The position numbers and the translations under genes are program-made. Of a DNA stretch of 64,000 nt, positions 1 to 8,168 are shown one piece after another. Below the pieces are notes generated by a model that was not told where the DNA came from, did no database searches, and worked only from the letters and a program-made list of their open reading frames with translations. Source of the stretch: Bradyrhizobium ottawaense (lineage in GTDB: Bacteria > Pseudomonadota > Alphaproteobacteria > Rhizobiales > Xanthobacteraceae); contig NZ_CP029425.2 of NCBI RefSeq assembly GCF_002278135.3, positions 4,130,001 through 4,194,000 of the forward strand, in the 5' to 3' direction. Every line of letters starts with the position of its first letter. The stretch's first letter is position 1.

Positions 1-216
1 GGATCGGCATGGTCCATAATTCTTGATCCGGTCACGAATCCGCAGGCGCACATGGCGCGCATAGATTTGTTGCCCGATCAGCGCCAAAGATTTTCCAATA
101 TTTCGACCACGTTGCACTGCGGCATAATGAAAGTCGTGTCATGCGGCTGCGGTGCTTTCCAAGGGCGTTTGAGTTGGGTTAGAGAGGACGAAAGTTTTCT
201 CTGACCCGGAATTCCC

Positions 217-1239
217 ATGGCCGCACCCAAGAAAGCCGCCGCAAGCACTCCACAGGACAAGACCGACGGCGGTTCGCCCCCGGAATTCACGAGGGAGCAG
301 GAGCTCAAGGCGCTCCGCGACATGCTCCTGATCCGGCGGTTCGAGGAAAAGGCCGGCCAGCTCTATGGCATGGGCGCGATCGGCGGCTTCTGTCACCTCT
401 ATATCGGCCAGGAGGCCGTGGTGGTCGGCATGCAGATGGCCCTGAAGCAGGGCGATCAGGTCATTACCGGCTACCGCGATCACGGCCACATGCTTGCCAC
501 CGGGATGGATGCCAACGGCGTCATGGCCGAGCTCACGGGCCGCCGCGGCGGCTATTCCAAGGGCAAGGGCGGCTCCATGCACATGTTCAGCAAGGAGAAG
601 CACTTTTACGGCGGCCACGGCATCGTCGGCGCCCAGGTATCGCTCGGCACGGGTCTGGCGTTCGCCAATAACTACCGCGGCAACGACAATGTCAGCGTCA
701 CCTATTTCGGCGACGGTGCGGCCAACCAGGGCCAGGTCTATGAGAGCTTCAACATGGCGGAGCTCTGGAAGCTGCCGGTGATCTACGTCATCGAGAACAA
801 CCGCTATGCCATGGGCACCTCGGTCTCGCGCGCCTCGGCCCAGCAGGATTTCTCCAAGCGCGGTGCGTCCTTCAACATCCCCGGCAAGCAGGTCGACGGC
901 ATGGACGTCCGCGCCGTCAAGGCCGCCGGCGACGAAGCCGCCGCCTGGTGCCGCGCCGGCAAGGGTCCCTTCATCCTGGAGATGCAGACCTACCGCTATC
1001 GCGGCCACTCGATGTCCGACCCTGCAAAATATCGCACGCGCGAGGAGGTCGAGAAGGTCCGCCACGACCAGGACCCGATCGAGCAGGTGCGTAACCGCCT
1101 CCTGGCTGCCAAGGTCAGCGAGGCCGATCTCAAGGCGATCGACGCCGAGGTGCGCGACATCGTCAACGCGTCCGCCGATTTCGCCCAACATGATCCCGAG
1201 CCGGATGCCGCCGAGCTCTGGACCGACGTTTACCGCTGA
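217..1239 (+). CDS. pdhA: Pyruvate dehydrogenase E1 component, alpha subunit
   Basis: Thiamine-diphosphate-dependent E1-alpha of the cytoplasmic pyruvate dehydrogenase complex; with PdhB it decarboxylates pyruvate and reductively acetylates the lipoyl group of E2. The 340-residue length fits the alphaproteobacterial and mitochondrial heterotetrameric type. The ThDP/Mg motif runs from GDG at residues 165-167 to ENN at 193-195, and the loop containing [14 protein letters not shown], the equivalent of the mitochondrial phosphorylation loop, lies near residue 260. The N-terminal ~20 residues (Ala/Lys/Pro rich) look like a flexible extension. It is the first gene of the pdh cluster, 29 bp ahead of pdhB. 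The ATG is chosen because homology begins soon after it; the Shine-Dalgarno is weak. Confidence 0.97.
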   Translation: MAAPKKAAASTPQDKTDGGSPPEFTREQELKALRDMLLIRRFEEKAGQLYGMGAIGGFCHLYIGQEAVVVGMQMALKQGDQVITGYRDHGHMLATGMDANGVMAELTGRRGGYSKGKGGSMHMFSKEKHFYGGHGIVGAQVSLGTGLAFANNYRGNDNVSVTYFGDGAANQGQVYESFNMAELWKLPVIYVIENNRYAMGTSVSRASAQQDFSKRGASFNIPGKQVDGMDVRAVKAAGDEAAAWCRAGKGPFILEMQTYRYRGHSMSDPAKYRTREEVEKVRHDQDPIEQVRNRLLAAKVSEADLKAIDAEVRDIVNASADFAQHDPEPDAAELWTDVYR

Positions 1240-1268
1240 ACGCGCGCAAGCTTTCTTTTGGAGTCGAT

Positions 1269-2657
1269 ATGCCAATTCAAGTGCTGATGCCCGCGTTGTC
1301 GCCCACGATGGAGAAGGGCAACCTCGCCAAATGGCTGAAGAAAGAGGGCGAGACGATCAAGTCCGGCGATGTCATCGCCGAGATCGAGACCGATAAGGCG
1401 ACCATGGAGGTCGAAGCGACCGACGAGGGGACGCTCGGCAAGATCCTGATCCCCGAGGGCACCGCCGACGTCGCGGTGAACACGCCGATCGCGACCATTC
1501 TCGCCGACGGCGAGAGCGCCGCCGATCTTGCCAAAGCGCCTGCACCGGCCGCGCAGAAGGCTGCCGAGTCCGCTCCGCCTGCCGCCGCGGCGAAGGCCGA
1601 GGCGCCCGCACCCAAGGCCGCTCCTGCGCCGCAGGCCGTCGCCGAGCCCGATCCGGAAGTGCCCGCGGGCACCGAGATGATCACGCAGACCATCCGTGAA
1701 GCCTTGCGCGATGCCATGGCCGAAGAGATGCGCCGCGACGCCGACGTCTTCGTGATGGGCGAAGAGGTCGCCGAATATCAGGGCGCCTACAAGGTCACCC
1801 AGGGCCTGCTCCAGGAGTTCGGCGCCAAGCGCGTCATCGACACCCCGATCACCGAGCACGGCTTTGCCGGCGTCGGCGTCGGCGCCGCGATGACGGGCCT
1901 CAAGCCCATCGTCGAGTTCATGACCTTCAACTTCGCCATGCAGGCGATCGACCAGATCATCAACTCCGCGGCCAAGACGCTCTATATGTCCGGCGGCCAG
2001 ATGGGCTGCTCGATCGTGTTCCGCGGGCCCAACGGCGCCGCTGCGCGCGTCGCCGCCCAGCACAGCCAGGATTATTCGGCCTGGTACTCGAACGTTCCGG
2101 GCCTGAAGGTCGTCGCGCCATTCTCGGCCGCCGATTACAAGGGTCTTCTGAAGGCTGCGATCCGCGATCCCAATCCGGTGATCTTCCTCGAGAACGAGGT
2201 GCTCTACGGCCACACCGGTGAGGTGCCGAAGCTCGACGATTTCGTGATCCCGATCGGCAAGGCCCGCATCGTGCGCTCAGGCAGCCATGTCTCGATCATC
2301 TCCTGGTCGAACGGCATGACCTATGCGCTGAAGGCGGCCGATGAACTTGCCAAAGAGGGCATCGAGGCCGAGGTGATCGACCTGCGCACGCTGCGTCCGA
2401 TGGACACCGAGACCATCATCAACTCGGTGAAGAAGACTGGCCGTGCCGTCACGGTGGAAGAGGGTTGGGCCCAGAGCGGCGTCGGCGCCGAGATCGCCGC
2501 GCGCATCATGGAGAACGCCTTCGACTATCTGGACGCGCCTGTGACGCGCGTCTCCGGCAAGGACGTGCCGATGCCCTATGCCGCGAACCTGGAGAAGCTC
2601 GCGCTGCCGTCGGCGGCAGAAGTCGTCGAGGCCGCCAAAGCCGTCTGCTACAGGTAG
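1269..2657 (+). CDS. pdhB: Pyruvate dehydrogenase E1 component, beta subunit with N-terminal lipoyl domain
   Basis: Beta subunit of E1, completing the active site with PdhA. Residues 1-80 form a biotinyl/lipoyl domain with the acceptor lysine K43 in [10 protein letters not shown], followed by an Ala/Pro-rich linker (about 85-130). The transketolase-type pyrimidine-binding domain starts near residue 137 ([14 protein letters not shown]) and the C-terminal transketolase domain ends at residue 462. The lipoyl domain on E1-beta is a known alphaproteobacterial peculiarity, and its first 45 residues are nearly identical to those of PdhC downstream. A GGAG Shine-Dalgarno lies before the ATG. The following gene starts 3 bp after the stop, so co-transcription is very likely. 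Confidence 0.97.
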   Translation: MPIQVLMPALSPTMEKGNLAKWLKKEGETIKSGDVIAEIETDKATMEVEATDEGTLGKILIPEGTADVAVNTPIATILADGESAADLAKAPAPAAQKAAESAPPAAAAKAEAPAPKAAPAPQAVAEPDPEVPAGTEMITQTIREALRDAMAEEMRRDADVFVMGEEVAEYQGAYKVTQGLLQEFGAKRVIDTPITEHGFAGVGVGAAMTGLKPIVEFMTFNFAMQAIDQIINSAAKTLYMSGGQMGCSIVFRGPNGAAARVAAQHSQDYSAWYSNVPGLKVVAPFSAADYKGLLKAAIRDPNPVIFLENEVLYGHTGEVPKLDDFVIPIGKARIVRSGSHVSIISWSNGMTYALKAADELAKEGIEAEVIDLRTLRPMDTETIINSVKKTGRAVTVEEGWAQSGVGAEIAARIMENAFDYLDAPVTRVSGKDVPMPYAANLEKLALPSAAEVVEAAKAVCYR

Positions 2658-2660
2658 ACC

Positions 2661-2963
2661 ATGGCGGGCCCGAAGGAGCAGCCACTTCCGCCCGACGTCA
2701 TGACCCGCGACGACGCGGTCGAGATCCTGCGCGTGTTCGTGCTGGACGGCGGGCTGTCGATGGCGTTCCAGCGCGCCTTCGAGGAGCCTGACATGTGGGG
2801 CCTGCTGCTCGTCGATCTCGCCCGCCACGCCGCGCGCGCCTATGCGCGCGAGAGCGAATATACCGAAGAGGACGCGCTGAACCGGATCCTGGAGATGTTC
2901 CAGGCCGAGATCGAGCGTCCCACCGACACCGGCACCACGACGCCGCGCGGCAAGGGACACTGA
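2661..2963 (+). CDS. DUF5076-like small protein of the pdh operon
   Basis: 100-residue soluble, acidic and probably alpha-helical protein with no signal peptide or membrane segment. The text (LPPDVMTRDDAVEILRVFVL, then a helical stretch with RHAARAYARE) resembles the DUF5076 family that I associate with alphaproteobacterial pdh clusters; the family assignment is from memory. Function is unknown. It starts 3 bp after pdhB and ends 2 bp before the deaminase gene, so it is translated within the operon. Its placement suggests a PDH-linked or regulatory role, but nothing in the sequence shows a catalytic site. The C-terminal ~12 residues are polar and low in complexity. Confidence 0.8.
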   Translation: MAGPKEQPLPPDVMTRDDAVEILRVFVLDGGLSMAFQRAFEEPDMWGLLLVDLARHAARAYARESEYTEEDALNRILEMFQAEIERPTDTGTTTPRGKGH

Positions 2964-2965
2964 CC

Positions 2966-3418
2966 GTGGCGATCGAAGCTCATCATTTCGATTTCATGCT
3001 GGAGGCGATCCGCGAGGCGGAGGCCTCGATCGCACAGGGCGGCCTGCCGATCGGCGCCGTGCTGACGCGCGACAACAAAATCATCGCCCGCGGCCACAAC
3101 AACCGCGTGCAGGAAAACAATCCGATCCTGCACGGCGAGATGAGCTGCCTGCGCGAGGCCGGCGCGATCTCATTCCACGACACCGTCATGTACACCACGC
3201 TGTCGCCATGCTCGATGTGCGCCGGCGCGCTGGGGCTGTTCAAGGTCAAGCTCGTGGTGATCGGGGAATCCGTCACCTTCGAGGGATCCAAGGACATCCT
3301 CGACAAGTTCGGCATCCCCTGGATCGATCTTGCCGACGACCGCTCGATCACCATGATGAAGAATTGGCGTTCCATCCCTGCCAATGAGCGCCTGTGGCAG
3401 GGCGACATCGGCAACTAA
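2966..3418 (+). CDS. Zinc-dependent nucleobase deaminase, yeast cytosine deaminase-like
   Basis: 150-residue member of the cytidine/deoxycytidylate deaminase fold. The zinc site is visible: H56 and the proton-shuttling E58 in LHGEMSCL, and C82/C85 in TLSPCSMCAG. The sequence is closer to yeast cytosine deaminase (Fcy1) than to TadA or Cdd. It shares GGxPIG, RGHNxR, LHGE, YTTLSPCxMC, the hydrophobic VIGE-type strand, DD-R---MK, and a C-terminal DIG motif (D147) that lines the Fcy1 pocket. Cytosine to uracil plus ammonia is therefore the best guess; other nucleobases remain possible. The GTG start 2 bp after the upstream stop fits operon spacing; a longer upstream extension would overlap DUF5076 completely and is rejected. 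Confidence 0.87.
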   Translation: MAIEAHHFDFMLEAIREAEASIAQGGLPIGAVLTRDNKIIARGHNNRVQENNPILHGEMSCLREAGAISFHDTVMYTTLSPCSMCAGALGLFKVKLVVIGESVTFEGSKDILDKFGIPWIDLADDRSITMMKNWRSIPANERLWQGDIGN

Positions 3419-3430
3419 ACCTGGTCTGTT

Positions 3431-3457
3431 CGTCTCCGCTGTCGGAGGCGACGTTTT
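3431..3457 (+). terminator. Hairpin plus T4 between deaminase gene and pdhC
   Basis: An 8-bp stem (3431-3438 with 3443-3450, one G-U pair, CTGT loop) is followed after three bases by TTTT. It lies between the deaminase stop and the pdhC ATG. It could act as a partial terminator or as an RNA-processing site that sets different levels for E1 and E2. The T-tract is short, so strong termination is unlikely. Confidence 0.4.
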
Positions 3458-3480
3458 GCAAAGTTCTTCTTGAGGTCAGC

Positions 3481-4836
3481 ATGCCCATCAACATCCTGAT
3501 GCCCGCTCTCTCGCCGACGATGGAGAAGGGCAACCTCGCCAAGTGGCTGAAGAAGGAAGGCGACAAGGTCAAATCCGGCGACGTCATCGCCGAGATCGAG
3601 ACCGACAAGGCGACCATGGAGGTCGAGGCCATCGACGAGGGCACGATCGCCAGGATCCTGGTGCCCGAGGGCACGCAGGACGTCCCGGTCAACGACGTGA
3701 TCGCGGTGCTCGCCGGCGAAGGCGAGGACGTGAAGGCGGCGGGTGCCGCCAAGCCCAGCGCTTCGGCCGCACCTCCGAAGGCGGCCGAGGCTCCTGCTGC
3801 GGCGCCGGCTCCCGCAGCTGCGCCTGCCGCGCCCAAAGCCGCGCCGTCGCCGGCTGCTGCACCTGCGCCGCAGGCCGCTACTCCGGCCGCGCAGAGCAAC
3901 GGCCAAGGTGGTCGCGTGTTCTCCTCGCCGCTGGCGCGGCGTCTCGCCAAGGACGCCGGCATCGACGTGTCGATGGTAACAGGCACCGGCCCGCACGGCC
4001 GCGTGGTCGCCCGCGACGTCGAGCAGGCCAAGTCGGGCAAGGGCCTCAAGGCGCCCGCCGCGGCACCATCAGGTGCGCCCTCGATCGCGCCCACCATGTC
4101 GGACAAGCAAATCCTGTCGCTGTTCGAGCCCGGCTCCTACGACATCATTCCGCATGACGGCATGCGCCGTACCATTGCGCAGCGCCTGACTGCATCGATC
4201 CAGAACGTCCCGCACTTCTACCTGACCATCGACTGCGACATCGGCAAGCTCCTCGCTGCCCGCGAGGAAATCAACGCTGCCGCGCCGAAGGACAAGGAGA
4301 AGAAGCCGCTCTACAAGATCTCGGTCAACGACTTCGTCATCAAGGCGATGGCAGTGGCGCTGCAGAAGATCCCGAACTGCAACGTCAGCTGGACCGAAAG
4401 CGGCATGGTCAAGCACCATCATTCCGACGTCGGCGTTGCGGTCGCAATGCCGGGTGGCCTGATCACCCCGATCATCCGCAAGGCCGAGACCAAGACGCTT
4501 TCGACCATCTCCAACGAGATGAAGGATTTCGCCGCGCGCGCCCGCTCGCGCAAGCTCAAGCCCGAGGAATACCAGGGCGGCACCACCGCAGTTTCCAACC
4601 TCGGCATGTACGGCATCAGCCACTTCACCGCCGTGATCAACCCGCCGCATGCGACCATCCTCGCGGTCGGCACCAGCGAGGAACGCCCTGTGGTACGCGG
4701 CGGCAAGATCGAGATCGCGCACATGATGAGCGTGACCTTGTCCTGCGATCACCGCGCCATCGACGGTGCGCTCGGCGCCGAGCTGATCGGCGCCTTCAAG
4801 CAGCTGATCGAAAACCCCGTCATGATGATGGTCTGA
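3481..4836 (+). CDS. pdhC: Pyruvate dehydrogenase E2, dihydrolipoamide acetyltransferase
   Basis: Core acetyltransferase of the PDH complex; it moves the acetyl group from lipoyl to CoA. The protein has 451 residues. It has a single lipoyl domain (1-80, lipoyl lysine K43 in [10 protein letters not shown]) and an Ala/Pro-rich linker (about 85-138). A peripheral-subunit-binding domain (about 141-180, FSSPLARRLAKDAGID, GPHGRVVARDV) follows, then the catalytic domain with H424 and D428 in SCDHRAIDGA. The start is placed at the ATG of MPINILMPALSP because this matches the PdhB lipoyl N-terminus; an upstream in-frame extension has no homology. Confidence 0.97.
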   Translation: MPINILMPALSPTMEKGNLAKWLKKEGDKVKSGDVIAEIETDKATMEVEAIDEGTIARILVPEGTQDVPVNDVIAVLAGEGEDVKAAGAAKPSASAAPPKAAEAPAAAPAPAAAPAAPKAAPSPAAAPAPQAATPAAQSNGQGGRVFSSPLARRLAKDAGIDVSMVTGTGPHGRVVARDVEQAKSGKGLKAPAAAPSGAPSIAPTMSDKQILSLFEPGSYDIIPHDGMRRTIAQRLTASIQNVPHFYLTIDCDIGKLLAAREEINAAAPKDKEKKPLYKISVNDFVIKAMAVALQKIPNCNVSWTESGMVKHHHSDVGVAVAMPGGLITPIIRKAETKTLSTISNEMKDFAARARSRKLKPEEYQGGTTAVSNLGMYGISHFTAVINPPHATILAVGTSEERPVVRGGKIEIAHMMSVTLSCDHRAIDGALGAELIGAFKQLIENPVMMMV

Positions 4837-4858
4837 CGCGGCGGCAGAGGGCGCAATT

Positions 4859-5092
4859 TTGCATGTCCGTACCCGCTGGCCATGGATATCGCTGCTGCTC
4901 GGAGCCGCGGTTGCGCTTAACCCGATCGGGCTCGATTTTCTGCACTCTGCGTTCTTTGCCGGTGAGCAACTGGCACGGAACATCGCCCAGCCCGTCGTGC
5001 TCATCGCTCTGGCCGTCATGGTCCTGGCGGTGATGCTCGAATGGCTGGTGAGGTCTTTTCTGGTCAAGCGCCGCGCCCGCGGCGCCTCTTGA
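4859..5092 (+). CDS. Small two-segment membrane protein between pdhC and lpdA
   Basis: 77-residue hypothetical protein. A first hydrophobic segment covers residues 8-24 (WPWISLLLGAAVALNPIGL) and a second about residues 43-63 (AQPVVLIALAVMVLAVML). The C-terminus is basic (KRRARGAS) and would stay in the cytoplasm. TTG is taken as the start because GAGG lies 8 bases upstream and the reading frame is open only from here; the ATG at 4863 is in another frame. It sits 22 bp after pdhC and 17 bp before lpdA, so it is part of the operon. No known function is recognised. Confidence 0.65.
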   Translation: MHVRTRWPWISLLLGAAVALNPIGLDFLHSAFFAGEQLARNIAQPVVLIALAVMVLAVMLEWLVRSFLVKRRARGAS

Positions 5093-5109
5093 GTTGAACG
5101 GGAGCCGCC

Positions 5110-6531
5110 ATGGCCGACACATCCTTCGACGTCATCATCATCGGCTCCGGTCCCGGCGGCTATGTCACCGCGATCCGCGCCGCTCAGCTCGGCTTCAAGG
5201 TCGCGATCGTCGAGAAGTCGTATCTCGGCGGCATCTGCCTGAACTGGGGGTGCATCCCGACCAAGGCGCTGCTGCGCTCGGCCGAGATCTATCATTACAT
5301 GCAGCATGCCGGGGATTACGGCCTGTCGGCGGAGAAGGTCTCGTTCGATCCGAAGGCGGTGGTGCAGCGCTCACGCGGCGTCTCCAAGCGGCTCAACGAC
5401 GGCGTCGGCTTCCTGATGAAGAAGAACAAGGTCAGCGTGATCTGGGGCGCGGCCACGATCGACGCGCCCGGCAAGGTCACGGTGAAGAAGTCCGACGTCG
5501 AGGGCCCGAAGGGTGCGCTGGGCGAGGGGACCTATCAGGCCAAGCACATCATCGTCGCGACCGGCGCGCGGCCGCGCGTGCTGCCGGGGCTCGAGCCCGA
5601 CAAGAAGCTGGTCTGGACCTATTTCGAGGCGATGGTGCCGGAGCGGATGCCGAAGTCGTTGCTGGTCGTCGGCTCCGGCGCGATCGGCATCGAGTTCGCC
5701 TCGTTCTTCCACACCATGGGTTCCGAAGTCACCGTCGTCGAGGTGCTGCCGCAGATCCTGCCCGTCGAGGACGCCGAGATCGCGGGGCTCGCCCGCAAGC
5801 GCCTGGAGAAGCAGGGCATCAAGATCATGTCCTCGACCAAGGTCACGAAGCTGGAGAAGAAGTCCGACAGCGTCGTCGCCACCATCGACGACGGCAAGGG
5901 CAAGCCCGTCACATCAGAGTTCGAGCGCGTGATCTCCGCAGTCGGCGTCGTCGGCAATATCGAGAATCTCGGCCTGGAAAAGCTCGGCGTGAAGACCGAC
6001 CGCGGCTGCATCGTGATCGACGGCTACGGCAAGACCAACGTCCCCGGCATCTATGCCATCGGCGACGTCGCGGGGCCCCCGATGCTCGCACACAAGGCCG
6101 AGCATGAGGGCGTGATCTGCGTCGAGGCGATCAAGGGACTGCATCCGCATCCCATGGACAAGAACATGATCCCGGGCTGCACCTATTGCCAGCCGCAGGT
6201 CGCCTCCGTTGGCCTCACCGAAGCCAAGGCGAAGGAGAACGGCCGCGAGATCCGCGTCGGCCGTTTCCCCTTCGTCGGCAACGGCAAGGCGATCGCGCTC
6301 GGCGAGGACCAGGGCCTCGTCAAGGTGATCTTCGACAAGAAGACCGGCCAGCTGCTCGGCGCCCACATGGTCGGCGCTGAAGTCACCGAGCTGATCCAGG
6401 GCTACGTCGTCGCCATGAATCTGGAGACGACGGAAGAAGAGCTGATGCACACGGTCTTCCCGCATCCCACGCTGTCGGAGATGATGAAGGAAGCCGTGCT
6501 GGATGCGTATGGAAAGGTGTTGAATATTTGA
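5110..6531 (+). CDS. lpdA: Dihydrolipoyl dehydrogenase (E3)
   Basis: FAD-dependent E3 that reoxidises dihydrolipoyl groups of PDH and passes electrons to NAD+. The protein has 473 residues. The FAD-binding GSGPGG is at residues 12-17, the redox-active disulfide is C43/C48 in GICLNWGCIP, and the NAD-binding GSGAIG lies in the middle. A second FAD contact is GIYAIGDVAG, and the C-terminal dimerisation domain contains the active-site PHPTLSE histidine-glutamate pair. GGGAG precedes the ATG. It is the last gene of the pdh cluster; a repeat element follows and no lipA or lipB is adjacent. Confidence 0.97.
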   Translation: MADTSFDVIIIGSGPGGYVTAIRAAQLGFKVAIVEKSYLGGICLNWGCIPTKALLRSAEIYHYMQHAGDYGLSAEKVSFDPKAVVQRSRGVSKRLNDGVGFLMKKNKVSVIWGAATIDAPGKVTVKKSDVEGPKGALGEGTYQAKHIIVATGARPRVLPGLEPDKKLVWTYFEAMVPERMPKSLLVVGSGAIGIEFASFFHTMGSEVTVVEVLPQILPVEDAEIAGLARKRLEKQGIKIMSSTKVTKLEKKSDSVVATIDDGKGKPVTSEFERVISAVGVVGNIENLGLEKLGVKTDRGCIVIDGYGKTNVPGIYAIGDVAGPPMLAHKAEHEGVICVEAIKGLHPHPMDKNMIPGCTYCQPQVASVGLTEAKAKENGREIRVGRFPFVGNGKAIALGEDQGLVKVIFDKKTGQLLGAHMVGAEVTELIQGYVVAMNLETTEEELMHTVFPHPTLSEMMKEAVLDAYGKVLNI

Positions 6532-6565
6532 TGGAACGAGGGCTGCGGCGCAGCGTGCTGCCATC

Positions 6566-6706
6566 AGTCCCGTCATCCTAAGGTGCGAGTTCGGCGGCGC
6601 ACCGCGCCGCCGAGTGACCCTCGAAGGATGAACGGCCGAGCTGCAGCAGCCGGGCTCGTTGCCCTTCGAGGCCTCCGCTTCGCTCCGGCGCCTCGGGGTG
6701 GCGGGT
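6566..6706. repeat. Dispersed palindromic intergenic repeat
   Basis: Partly self-complementary element downstream of lpdA. It contains GTCATCCTAAGGTGCGAG, a GGCGGCGC/GCGCCGCC hairpin, CCTCGAAGGATGAACGGCC, and GGCGCCTCGGGGTGGCGGG near the end. I recognise the GTCATCC...CTCGAAGGATGA pattern as a repeat found many times in Bradyrhizobium intergenic DNA; that is from memory. It may end the pdh transcript. Confidence 0.6.
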
Positions 6707-6746
6707 TTGATAGAGAAATACGAAAACAACAAAAGGGAATGAACCC

Positions 6747-7988
6747 ATGCACGACAACGACAACCTCATCGTCGAACGCCCGACCTTCGTCACCCATCTC
6801 GAATGCGCAATGGAGGGCGATCATTACGCCGCCGACCAGGTCCACAATCTCTCCAAGGCCGGCAAACCGCTGCTGGTACGCTACGACCTCGCAGGCGTGA
6901 AGAAGGCGCTGACCAAGGACGCGCTCGCGCAACGCCCCGGCGACATGTGGCGCTACCGCGAGCTGCTGCCGGTGCGCAAATGCAAGGACATCGTCTCGCT
7001 CGGCGAGGTCACCACGCCCCTGATCCGGCTGCCGAAGCTCGGCAAGAAACTCGGCGGCGGCGAGATCATCGTCAAGGACGAGGGACGGCTGCCGACCGGC
7101 TCGTTCAAGGCGCGTGGCCTCGTGATGGCGGTGTCGATGGGCAAGGCGCTCGGCATCAAGCACATGGCGATGCCGACCAACGGCAACGCGGGGGCTGCGC
7201 TGGCGGCCTACGCCACCTCCTGCGGCATCAAGACCACAATCTTCTGCCCGGCCGATACGCCGGAGGTGAACGTCAGCGAGATCGAGCTGCAGGGCGCGAC
7301 CGTCTACCGCGTCAACGGCTATATCGACGATTGCGGCAAGATCGTCGGCGAGGGCAAGGCCAAGGTCGGCTGGTTCGACACCTCGACGCTCAAGGAGCCG
7401 TACCGCATTGAAGGCAAGAAGACGATGGGCCTCGAGCTTGCCGAGCAGCTCGGTTGGGACGTGCCCGATGTGATCTTCTATCCGACCGGCGGCGGCACCG
7501 GCCTGATCGGCATGTGGAAGGCCTTCGACGAGCTCGAGAAGATCGGCTTCATCGGTTCGAAGCGCCCGCGCATGGTCGCGGTGCAGGCCTCGGGCTGCGC
7601 GCCGATGGTGCGGGCCTATGACGCCGGCACCGAGCACGCCACGCGCTGGGAGGACGCCCACACGATCGCCTCGGGCATCCGCGTGCCGCAGGCAATCGGC
7701 GACTTTCTCATCTTGCGCGCGGTCCGCGAGAGCAAGGGCTTTGCCATCGCGGTCGACGACGACAAGATCTCGTCGGCGCTGAACGAGGTTGCGCGCGAGG
7801 AGGGGCTGCTGCTCTGCCCCGAGGGCGCCGCGACCTATGCCGCCTACAAGGACAGCCTCGCCGATGGCCGCGTCTCGAAGGGTGACCGCGTCATGCTGTT
7901 CAATTGCGCGACCGGCCTGAAATATCCGCTGCCGCCGGTGACCCGCACGCTCGATCGCCACGAGCCGATCGATTACACACAGTTCTAG
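6747..7988 (+). CDS. Threonine synthase-type PLP enzyme
   Basis: 413-residue fold-type II pyridoxal-phosphate enzyme, best read as threonine synthase (O-phosphohomoserine to threonine) of the plant/archaeal-like lineage. The Schiff-base lysine is K121 in TGSFKARG, the PLP-phosphate loops are TNGNAGAA and PTGGGTGLIG, and the body resembles threonine synthases rather than dehydratases. There is no ACT domain. An N-terminal ~70-residue extension precedes the catalytic core (VTTPLIRLPKLG). Monocistronic, flanked by repeats on both sides. Because many relatives carry a separate canonical thrC, this could be a second, specialised copy, so no symbol is given. Confidence 0.85.
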   Translation: MHDNDNLIVERPTFVTHLECAMEGDHYAADQVHNLSKAGKPLLVRYDLAGVKKALTKDALAQRPGDMWRYRELLPVRKCKDIVSLGEVTTPLIRLPKLGKKLGGGEIIVKDEGRLPTGSFKARGLVMAVSMGKALGIKHMAMPTNGNAGAALAAYATSCGIKTTIFCPADTPEVNVSEIELQGATVYRVNGYIDDCGKIVGEGKAKVGWFDTSTLKEPYRIEGKKTMGLELAEQLGWDVPDVIFYPTGGGTGLIGMWKAFDELEKIGFIGSKRPRMVAVQASGCAPMVRAYDAGTEHATRWEDAHTIASGIRVPQAIGDFLILRAVRESKGFAIAVDDDKISSALNEVAREEGLLLCPEGAATYAAYKDSLADGRVSKGDRVMLFNCATGLKYPLPPVTRTLDRHEPIDYTQF

Positions 7989-7992
7989 CTTG

Positions 7993-8134
7993 CTTCTCCC
8001 TCGCCCCGCTTGCGGGGAGAGGGTTGGGGTGAGGGGGAGTCTCCGCGGGGGCGGTGACAGCTGAACCTGCGGAGACCCCCCTCACCCGAATTGCTTCGCA
8101 ATTCGACCTCTCCCCGCAAGCGGGGCGAGGTGAA
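7993..8134. repeat. Large palindromic repeat
   Basis: Two ~55-bp arms are near-perfect inverted copies (CTTCTCCCTCGCCCCGCTTG... against ...CAAGCGGGGCGAGGTGAAG), joined by a short GC-rich centre. The right arm carries an extra nested palindrome (GAATTGCTTCGCAATTC). The CGCCCCGCTTGCGGGGAGAGG core is a repeat type I recall as very common in Hyphomicrobiales. It separates the threonine synthase stop from the Bug receptor start. Confidence 0.75.
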
Positions 8135-8168
8135 GAAAAACAAGAACGACATCGCTGGGGAGAAGACA

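Noticed and set aside
1..204. Open frame from the window start to 204 on the plus strand
   Set aside because: The translation has no recognisable family and looks like non-coding sequence. It could be the tail of a gene lying outside the window, but I cannot support that.
139..1275. Long antisense open frame across pdhA (and similar ones across pdhB, ilvD, lpdA, secD)
   Set aside because: In GC-rich DNA with strong third-position bias, the opposite strand of a real gene often stays open. The sense strands carry complete catalytic motifs, the antisense frames none.
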